Positions 46,701-53,174 of a stretch of 53,174 nt of DNA are shown piece after piece. This DNA is from Azolla pinnata (taxonomy: Eukaryota; Streptophyta; Polypodiopsida; Salviniales; Salviniaceae): NCBI GenBank assembly GCA_037176905.1, contig JBBBWG010022335.1, positions 10,834 through 64,007 of the forward strand, given 5' to 3'. Each line of letters begins with the position of its first letter. Within the stretch, counting starts at the first letter, position 1. The position numbers were made by a program, and so were the translations under genes. The notes under the pieces were generated by a model. That model made no database searches and was not told where the DNA came from. It saw only the letters and a program-made list of their open reading frames with translations.

Positions 46701-47884
46701 ATCAATGTGCATTTCCATTTGCATCTCTCAAATTTACATTCCAATTATCTGGATGCATTATAAAAGTGAAATCTGTGTTTATAAAAACGTGACCTTTACT
46801 GCATCTTTCAATTCATCATGGTATTACAATGTTCATAATCCTTCATTAGATTCTTCACGGTAGGAGACTTAGGGTTGTCATTCTATGGAAATAATCTGAT
46901 TGATTATCAAATAGAAGAATCTGCACAGTTAGAATCTCAGACTACTTCTTCAACATGCAGACTATTTCTTCAATACACAAACTAGATGGCAACACAATGT
47001 TCTCCACAGCATGAACTTTTGAACACCTAAAACGGAATGAATATCGTCCTTTAGAACAGCGTTGGGTAGAGCCTCTCACGTGATGCATAGCCTTTGATGA
47101 TGAGAATACTGTGCGATCGCTTCCTCTCGCACTGATTCTGCATGCTCTCTTTAGTAAATGATGCATAGTTCTCACAAGCATAACCTTATCATAGCCTCAA
47201 TATGCACATATTCTTAAGGTTTCGTGCATTCTTTACAAGCGTAATCCCAGAAATGCAACGATATGCACAGGTTTCCAATGAATTTGTCAAGGCCTCTTTA
47301 CAAGTAATAATGCAATTTCCCTCCTTTGATTTCCGCAGAACCAAATATGGAAAACAGAATCGAGCGAATTGAAAAAATTAACCTGCATTTCCACAGCCAG
47401 CCATGAGAACACGTGAAGAGAAAGGAATATATTGTCGCACAAGCGGTGCCATATCTCCATAGCTCTGGTACCACTCTAGGGGCTCGTTCTCTTTAACATA
47501 TGTTTTATCCCAGAATCCCGGCTCTCCATAGTTCAAAAACGTATCTTCATCGTCGTCGTCGTTGACATTTTTTCTCTTCCACCTTTCTTCTTCTGCCTTG
47601 ATTTTCAATTCCTCTTCTTCGCCGCCGTCGAAGGCGGGAGCTTCGCTTGTCACCGAGCAAAGAGGCACTGCCGCCGGCGTCCTCCAACCTCTGGCGAGGC
47701 GAGGAATGGCGCAATGCGGAAGAAGGCGATGGCCAAAGGGAGAGGAGGAAAGCGGCGACTGAGCAAGGACGTCCAGGGCTCCGTACTGCGAAAGCTTCGG
47801 GGAGAGATGGGGATAGCGAAGCGCGGCGGCGGCGGCGGCGGCGACGAAGACCATCCCTGCACGCAGCAGCGGCGGAGGCGGCAT
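43706..47884 (-). CDS. SAM-dependent methyltransferase, EEF1AKMT4/METTL13-like family
   Basis: Class I (Rossmann) methyltransferase of the plant family that includes Arabidopsis At4g34360. Eight exons: 47884-47383, 45913-45800, 45688-45623, 45417-45398, 45320-45268, 44510-44480, 44373-44292 and 44106-43706. They give 422 aa. Landmarks are YGEPGFWDKTY and EWYQSYGDMAPL (about 118-145), SAM motif I RVLMAGCGNAE (about 157), DIVNIDNSSIVIENMKKKY, LKYLTMDVTNLSFDDGSFD, SVIDKGTLDAIM, and EVNRILKPGGVYMLITTGDP. Relatives methylate lysine of elongation factor 1A, but the substrate here is unknown. The first roughly 95 residues are rich in A, S, P and R with few acids, like an organelle transit peptide, which I do not recall for the Arabidopsis homologue. 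The family fold should end near HLFVFVCIK (43967). Reading on to the stop at 43706 adds 86 unmatched residues; alternatively, a donor at 43967 joins 43333-43227 and a short exon ending 42869. Exon 4 is only 20 nt. Confidence 0.85.
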
Positions 47885-47896
47885 CCTCTCGAATCC

Positions 47897-47970
47897 AAAA
47901 CCCTAACCCTAATCCAAGACCAAAACCCTAACCCTAATCCAAGCCCAAAACCCTAACCCTAACCCTAATC
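47897..47970 (-). promoter_or_regulatory. (CCCTAA)n telo-box cluster at the methyltransferase 5' end
   Basis: Three groups of two or three 6-bp CCCTAA units, each followed by TCC and separated by AAGACCAAAA or AAGCCCAAAA, directly precede the start codon (which lies at 47884 on the minus strand). The composite unit is about 26 bp. This fits a 5' leader or core promoter with telo-boxes, as upstream of the FRIGIDA-like gene. A functional role is inferred from family knowledge only. Confidence 0.55.
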
Positions 47971-47974
47971 CACA

Positions 47975-48803
47975 GACTGTGTATTTACCAAGGTTCTAGG
48001 AATTCCCAAAAATGCCCTTGAGATTTTCAAATTCTCAAAGCCTTGGAGAAAATGAAGGGAATTCTGGGGAGTTCTTAAAAGAGTCCTTCCTGTTTTGGGC
48101 CTGGAGAGTTTTGCACTATTGGCAAAAGAAAGATATCAAATTTGCACCGTTGAAAAAGAAACAGATATATATCGATTGCGTCGATCGAGTCAACGATACG
48201 GTAGTATGCGTATATAGATTCTGTATATATAAACAGCAGTCGTAAAAAATATGGATTTGCACGGGAGTCGTTGAGGCACTGCAAAGTCGGAATTGCGGGC
48301 GCTCGCTGCAGGACTGAAGTTTGTTAAGTATCGGATTGGCCAGCTCCAGGCTTACACAGCAAAGAGCGATTTTATTTATACTTGTCGAGAGAAGAAGTAT
48401 AACAACGCATGCTGCGATGCGATGCTACGCCTCTGGGATCTTCGTGTATACTGTGCCGTTCCGGAAATATCCCGAGAACAAGCACCATCATGCGTTTCAA
48501 GTACACGGCCGCGCACGTTCTGTAGAGTTGCTTGATAGCGCCCGTGGTTCCCCCGTCGGGGGAATCGACTCCGCTCGACGACAGACGAATTTGGTCTTCC
48601 ATAGTGATTTCTGTTCGTGTCCTTCCTCTTCCAGACTTACTTGTGCTTCTGCGATTCGTGGTCTCATCGGCACAATCACGTCACCGGTGACATGCTGCGA
48701 TCTGTGGCCGATGTGTGGAGAAAGGTCGCCAGTGCAAGCGAGGGCAGTTCGCCTTGCGATGCATATTTGCCTTTAGGCACACGCGCTCGCTCTCTTCGCA
48801 TCA

Positions 48804-48848
<45 letters not shown>

Positions 48849-49101
48849 CTTGGAAACCTCAGGGCACTTGGCACGGAAAGGCCTTAATGCCATGCTGATT
48901 GTTAGATGCATCGTAAGCTGAAAGCCAGGGAAAGCCAGTTCATAGAGCATGTGGTTTTCAGAGGCTACACTGAGCTCATGAGTCACAACTAACAAAACTA
49001 ACAAACAACTTGCATGTGAGAGCTGCTTTTGTTCTTTCAAATATATATATTAAACATAAATATATAAAATAAAACATAAATTGGCAAATCTTGCCAGCTT
49101 T
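47975..49101. other. Intergenic region, no gene seen
   Basis: Unique DNA without a recognisable protein gene. It carries a (CT)n run at 48810-48846. Frames such as 48321-48776 resemble nothing I know and lack start or splice support. Confidence 0.5.
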
Positions 49102-49173
49102 GGGTGTTTGGTCTAGTGGTATGATTCTCGCTTCGGGTGCGAGAGGCCGCGAGTTCGATTCTCGCAACACCCC
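49102..49173 (+). tRNA. tRNA-Pro (anticodon CGG)
   Basis: A 72-nt cloverleaf without intron. The acceptor arms GGGTGTT and AACACCC pair, with discriminator C. The anticodon stem CTCGC/GCGAG encloses the loop TTCGGGT, giving anticodon CGG (reads CCG). The T arm has GTTCGATTC (B box) and the D arm TGGTCTAGTGG (A box). The body closely follows plant nuclear tRNA-Pro, with a C replacing T at the first anticodon position compared with the commoner UGG isoacceptor. A TTTTTT run at 49205-49210 can end Pol III transcription. Confidence 0.95.
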
Positions 49174-49204
49174 CTTCTCTTCTCTTCTTTGTTCCTTCTT
49201 CTCC

Positions 49205-49210
49205 TTTTTT
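49205..49210 (+). terminator. Pol III terminator of tRNA-Pro
   Basis: The first run of at least four T after the tRNA body, 32 bases downstream; six T in a row on the plus strand, the standard Pol III stop signal. Confidence 0.6.
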
Positions 49211-49751
49211 ACAAACATTAAAGGCAGCAACTAAACATAGAAGCAGCAGCAGCAATCTCTAATGATTTTTACCTATTGCTCTCTCATTTTTGGATCTGGG
49301 CTTTCTTGCTTGAGCACGATTCCGATTCGAGCAACAAGCTCGAGAAAAAAAAAGGGGCTCAGCGAGCTCTCGTCAAAGATCCGTTCATCTGCGATTATAT
49401 ATAATCTGTGACTCGATCGGCGTAGCTTCCCGAGAGTCGTTAGAAATGGAGACAGAAGAGATCATCTCATCAGAAGTCGACGAAGATTGAATGGCAAATG
49501 CACAAGTCATGACCTATTAGGAACTTGGACAGACATACATGCATGTATGCATGCATACATGCACACACATACATACATCGATGTGCATCGCGCCACATAC
49601 ATATGTAGATTCCTGGAGCCCATTCTTCTCACAAGCATCTGCGCGTTCGAACAAACATTCATCGATGAAACTCGGCCCCCATACATACAATACGACACGA
49701 AAAATCTTCTGGAGAATGAATCGGATCCAATCTGGCCTCTCTTTTCTCCTC

Positions 49752-49862
49752 GATTCGATTCGATTCGATCCGATCCGATCCGATCCGATCCGATCCTCAT
49801 GGATTTGATCCAATCCGATCCCATCCTCATGGATTCGATCCGATCCGATCCGATCCGATCCT
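49752..49862. repeat. GATTC/GATCC pentanucleotide repeats
   Basis: Runs of GATTC then GATCC (49752-49796), repeated in shorter blocks with CATGGATTCGATCCGATCC at about 49825-49862. The array ends about 30 bases before the stop codon of PPR gene 2 on the plus coordinate, so it lies at the start of that gene's 3' flank. Confidence 0.9.
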
Positions 49863-49890
49863 CATGGCTTCGTTCGATCTTCTCCGCTCC

Positions 49891-52800
49891 TCAATCTGGC
49901 ATGCCCGACATCGCGTGGACGCGAGCCATGCATCGATACGCAGCATCGTTCGCAGGGTCGATCTCGACCACATGCGCAAACGCCAGGCTCGCGACGGGGG
50001 CCAGATTCCGGCGCCCATCTCGCAGGCAAGCGCCCAACAGAGCGCCCCAGATCGGCGCAGAATCCAAGCACTTCATCTCTTCTGCGACGATTAGGGCCTC
50101 TGCGAGGAGCCCAGCCCGCCCGAAGAGGTCGACGAGGCAAGCATGATGCTCCGAGCCGGGGCAAGCCGGTTTCACACCTGCGAAGATCGCGCGGGCCTCG
50201 GCCACGAGCCCCGAGTGGCTGCAAGCGTTGAGCAGGGACCGGAACGTGGCCGAGTTCGGGGCGATTCCAGCGCCGTCTGAAAGCATCTTCCCGAAGCGCT
50301 CCGCGGCCTTCTCCCCGCGCCCGTGCAAGGCGTACCCCGAGATGAGCACCGTCCACGAGACCACATCCCTGCTTCCGGCAAGCCCATCCAGAAGCTCTTC
50401 GGCCTCGTCGAGCTCGCCGCATTTCGCGTACATGTCGAGCAGCGCGTTTCCGATCACAACACCGTCGTCATCGTCATCGTCATCGTCATCTTCATCGTCG
50501 CCGCTTCTTCTGCTTGTGCTTCCGCTTGTGCTTCTTCCGATGAGCCCCTTTCTGGCGAGCTCGCCGTGGATTCGCTTCCCTTCCTCGATCGATCCCATCG
50601 CACTGCAAACTCCGAGCAACGCGATGTAGGTGACGGCGTTGGGAGAATGGCCCTCGGATCGCATCCTCCTCGCGCACTCCAGCGCTTCTTCGCCGCAATC
50701 GTGCTTAGCGTACCCGGCGATCAGCGCCGACCACGAGACCACGTCCCGAGCCGCAAGGCTCCCGAGCACCTCCTCTGCTCTGGCAAGATCGCCGCATCTC
50801 GCGTACATATCCACCACCGCGTTTCCGAGGGCACGATCCGCTGCTCTTCGAAGCAATCCTCGATGCATGATCTCGCCGTGGACTTGCCCGCCGATCGCGA
50901 CAGCTCCGGCATCGCCGCACGTGCTCAGGACGCAAACGTAGGTCACGGAATCGGGAGCGATGCCCTCGGACCTCATCGCCGCGAAGCACTCCATCGCTTC
51001 GTCGGCTTGCCCTTCTCTGCGGCACCCCGCGATCAATGCGTTCCAGCACGACGCCTTGCGCTTCGCAAGATTGTGCAGCGCTCGCCGAGCCTCTGCTAGT
51101 TCGCCGCACCTCGCATACATATCGACCAGAGAAGTGCCCAGCATTGCATTGCCCTCCTCTTCTTCTTCTTCTTCCTCCTCCTCCTCCTCCTCATTGTCGA
51201 GAAGCAAGCCTCCTGACATGATCTGGGCATGAACACGCTTGCCCTTGCCGACATCCCCGATGCCTCCGCACGCTTTCAGCACGATTCCGAGGGCAATCGC
51301 GTTGGGCGCGATGCTTTCTTCTTGCATTCTGCCGAAGCATCGCATCGCGTTCTCGCCTGCGCCTCGTCGAGCATATCCTGAGATTAAACAGCTCCAGGAG
51401 ACCACATCCTTGATGCGCATCGCGGCGAGGGACTCGCGAGCCTTTGCAAGCGCACCGCACTTCACATACATATCCACTGCCGCGGTGCCGAGAATCATAG
51501 CATCATCCTCCTCCTCCTCCTCCTCTAGCATCCCCTTTTGGGCAGATTCTTCGTGTAGTTTCTGCCCCTTGTCGATCGCTCCCAAGCTACCACATATTTT
51601 GAGAATGCAAGCCAGCATTGCCGCGCTCGCTTCGAAGCCTTCACGCTGCATCTGCTCGAAGCAGTTCAATGCTTCTTGGCACTCGCCTCTCCGGCTATAC
51701 GCTCTGATGAGCATCGACCACGAGACCGCATCCCGCACCGGGAGCTCATTCAGCGCTTTGCGGGCATCGCAAACGGCGCCGCATTTCGCATACATATCGA
51801 TCAGCGCACTCGCGATCGGGCGATTCATTTCCGCTCCCTTGGCGATCGCCTCCGAATGGGCATCTCGCCCGATGCGGATCTCTCCCTCGTTGCCACAAGC
51901 CTTCAAAATGCAAGCCAAAGTGAAAGCATCGGGCGATACACCCTCGTCTCGCATGCATCTCAAAGAGTTGAGCACATCCTCGAATCGATGCCCATGAGCA
52001 GCATATCCGGAGATGATCGCGTTCCATGACGCCGCATCCCGCGCCCGCATTCCATCCAGCACATGCTTCGCTTCGCCGAGCCTACCACATTTAGCATGCA
52101 TATCCACCAACGCCGCATCGAGCACGGAATCTTTACCAAGCAATCCTCTCCTCGCAATCTCCCCGTGCACGAGAAGGCCCTTGCCATCGTCGCTAGCACT
52201 GCCGCAGGTTCTCACAACGCACGTGAAGGTGATCGCATCGGGGGAGAGGCCATCGGCGACGATCCGCTCCCATGCAGCTTCCACCTCCCTCTTTCTCCCT
52301 TGCTTGATGTACCCCGACATCAACGCATTCCACGAAACTATGTCGCGGCTGCCTTCAAGACCCTCGATCACTCGCTGCGCTTTCTCCAATGCGCCGCACT
52401 TCGCATACATGTCGATCAAAGCATTTCCCAGGACGACATCGTTGCGCAGGGAGAGGCCTCCCTCGACGATCTCACGATGGATCTCGCAATGGATCTCCTC
52501 CCCTTGGCCGAGATTTCCGGAGCTTCCGCAGGCCTTCAAGACGCAAGTATACGTGATCGCATGCGGAGATAAGCCCTGCCTTTTCATCCGCTCGAAGCAT
52601 CGTATGGCCTTCTCGCCGTCTCCGGATCGAGCATAACCCGAGATCAAGGCATTCCATGAAGCCACGCACGGAGGATCGAGCTGCTCGAGCACTCTCGATG
52701 CTCTTCCGAGCTCGCCGCATTTCGCATACATGTGGATCAAAGCGCTGGCTAGGTAGCGGTCTCCGCGAAGCATTCCTCTCTCCAGAATCTCGGCGTGGAC

Positions 52801-52947
52801 TTTCGATCCTGTCGACACATCCTTCTTGAGAGCACAAACCTTCAATAAAGCCAGAGGATCGGTGCCCGATTGCATCATCTCCCCGTACTTCCCCTGCTTC
52901 TCCATCAAGATTTGCCTCTGTTTTCTCAAGGAATCCCTGCTGGCCAT
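49891..52947 (-). CDS. PLS-type pentatricopeptide repeat protein with acidic inserts (PPR gene 2)
   Basis: A single exon of 1018 aa with about nine modules of roughly 101 residues, each with a core like LIDMYAKCG followed by VVSWNALISGY and SPDAITFTCVLKACG. The last module ends with LVDLFGRAG, PIWGALLGACLRDGR and DPANDAAYRCMARVHAMSG, a shortened E motif with no DYW domain. Such proteins normally bind organellar RNA for editing, splicing or stability; the target is unknown. Three modules carry runs of E or D immediately before the GNALLDMYAKCG-type helix: about 8 acidic residues at DNA 51501-51525, about 14 E at 51153-51193, and about 12 mostly D at 50461-50500. Codon use is strongly GC-rich, unlike PPR gene 1. 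The N terminus before the first repeat is only about 30 residues, with no clear transit peptide. An in-frame TGA lies about 45 bases upstream of the ATG, so the exon does not extend to another start. Confidence 0.93.
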   Translation of the reverse strand: MASRDSLRKQRQILMEKQGKYGEMMQSGTDPLALLKVCALKKDVSTGSKVHAEILERGMLRGDRYLASALIHMYAKCGELGRASRVLEQLDPPCVASWNALISGYARSGDGEKAIRCFERMKRQGLSPHAITYTCVLKACGSSGNLGQGEEIHCEIHREIVEGGLSLRNDVVLGNALIDMYAKCGALEKAQRVIEGLEGSRDIVSWNALMSGYIKQGRKREVEAAWERIVADGLSPDAITFTCVVRTCGSASDDGKGLLVHGEIARRGLLGKDSVLDAALVDMHAKCGRLGEAKHVLDGMRARDAASWNAIISGYAAHGHRFEDVLNSLRCMRDEGVSPDAFTLACILKACGNEGEIRIGRDAHSEAIAKGAEMNRPIASALIDMYAKCGAVCDARKALNELPVRDAVSWSMLIRAYSRRGECQEALNCFEQMQREGFEASAAMLACILKICGSLGAIDKGQKLHEESAQKGMLEEEEEEDDAMILGTAAVDMYVKCGALAKARESLAAMRIKDVVSWSCLISGYARRGAGENAMRCFGRMQEESIAPNAIALGIVLKACGGIGDVGKGKRVHAQIMSGGLLLDNEEEEEEEEEEEEEGNAMLGTSLVDMYARCGELAEARRALHNLAKRKASCWNALIAGCRREGQADEAMECFAAMRSEGIAPDSVTYVCVLSTCGDAGAVAIGGQVHGEIMHRGLLRRAADRALGNAVVDMYARCGDLARAEEVLGSLAARDVVSWSALIAGYAKHDCGEEALECARRMRSEGHSPNAVTYIALLGVCSAMGSIEEGKRIHGELARKGLIGRSTSGSTSRRSGDDEDDDDDDDDDGVVIGNALLDMYAKCGELDEAEELLDGLAGSRDVVSWTVLISGYALHGRGEKAAERFGKMLSDGAGIAPNSATFRSLLNACSHSGLVAEARAIFAGVKPACPGSEHHACLVDLFGRAGLLAEALIVAEEMKCLDSAPIWGALLGACLRDGRRNLAPVASLAFAHVVEIDPANDAAYRCMARVHAMSGMPD

Positions 52948-52972
52948 GGGACCAAGGATCTCTTGAAGCTCA

Positions 52973-53050
52973 TCATCTTGGCCTCCTCAAGACTTCCTTC
53001 CAGAATCCCCATTTGATCTTGTAAGGCTTGAAATCCATGGGAGCTTCCAT
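52973..53050 (-). CDS. Upstream ORF of PPR gene 2
   Basis: A 25-codon frame starting MEAPMDFKPYKIKWGFWKE, rich in K, R, W and F, ends with TGA 25 bases before the PPR start codon. An almost identical frame starts 116 bp further upstream (53166) because the DNA is tandemly duplicated; that one runs 38 codons and its stop overlaps the ATG of the second (TGATG). It could be a translational uORF, or part of a missing N-terminal region that is out of frame or spliced. The function is not known. Confidence 0.35.
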   Translation of the reverse strand: MEAPMDFKPYKIKWGFWKEVLRRPR

Positions 53051-53174
53051 CACGAACCGCCATGAAGCAACAGAAACTTCACCGCTAGGATTCTTGGGCT
53101 CCTCAAGATTTCCTTCCAGAATCCCCATTTGATCTTGTAAGGCTTGAAATCCATGGGAGCTTCCATCACGAACC
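52976..53174. repeat. 116-bp tandem repeat, running off the window
   Basis: The sequence from TCTTGG at 52976 recurs at 53092, with few differences over the next 80 bases (for example CAAGACTTCC versus CAAGATTTCC). The second copy is cut by the window end, so the copy number is unknown. It covers the 5' flank of PPR gene 2. Confidence 0.9.

Overview
The window is nuclear DNA of a land plant. Evidence: plant-type multi-exon genes with GT-AG introns of about 70 to 1500 bp, two intronless PLS-type pentatricopeptide (PPR) genes, a FRIGIDA-family gene, Arabidopsis-type (TTTAGGG)n tracts, a nuclear tRNA-Pro and long microsatellite and satellite arrays. The PPR style (about 100-residue modules with a GNALVDMYAKCG-like core and no DYW ending) and the abundant CATACATGCATG repeats recall seedless vascular plants. 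My best guess is a leptosporangiate fern, with a lycophyte as the alternative; this is inference. Two runs of exactly 100 N mark assembly gaps.

Layout. 1-5.5 kb: repeats (about 140-bp tandem repeat, degenerate telomere-type array, GTCAA cluster, exact 72-bp minisatellite) with no convincing gene. 5.5-7.8 kb (+): PPR gene 1. 8.5-12.0 kb (-): three-exon FRIGIDA-like gene, with GA, (CCCTAA)n and GAA tracts just upstream. 12.2-17.9 kb: gene-free, with a degenerate CCCTAA array, a satellite of about 188 bp and a CA/CATGCA microsatellite containing gap 1. 17.9-29.2 kb (+): the complete 22-exon gene for the largest subunit of RNA polymerase I (NRPA1), about 1678 aa. 29.2-33.6 kb: no gene seen. 33.6-37.6 kb (-): 11-exon type I inositol-polyphosphate 5-phosphatase, about 641 aa, with an apparent internal duplication of phase 1-1 exons. 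37.7-42.5 kb: microsatellites, telomere-type tracts and gap 2, which is flanked by an exact 77-bp duplication. 43.7-47.9 kb (-): eight-exon class I methyltransferase of the EEF1AKMT4/METTL13-like plant family, with a transit-peptide-like N terminus and a 20-nt exon. 49.1 kb (+): tRNA-Pro(CGG). 49.9-52.9 kb (-): PPR gene 2, GC-rich, 1018 aa, with acidic inserts at equivalent places in several modules and a short upstream ORF inside a 116-bp tandem repeat that runs off the window.

The genes do not form one pathway. They are unrelated housekeeping or regulatory genes: rRNA transcription, phosphoinositide signalling, a FRIGIDA-type nuclear scaffold, a methyltransferase, and two putative organellar RNA factors. 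I found no reverse transcriptase, transposase or CRISPR array. The observations most worth following up are the exon-duplication array in the 5-phosphatase gene, the matched acidic inserts and upstream ORF of PPR gene 2, the start-codon-only first exon of NRPA1, the split between 6-bp and 7-bp telomere motifs, and the two gaps whose flanks suggest how they should be closed.
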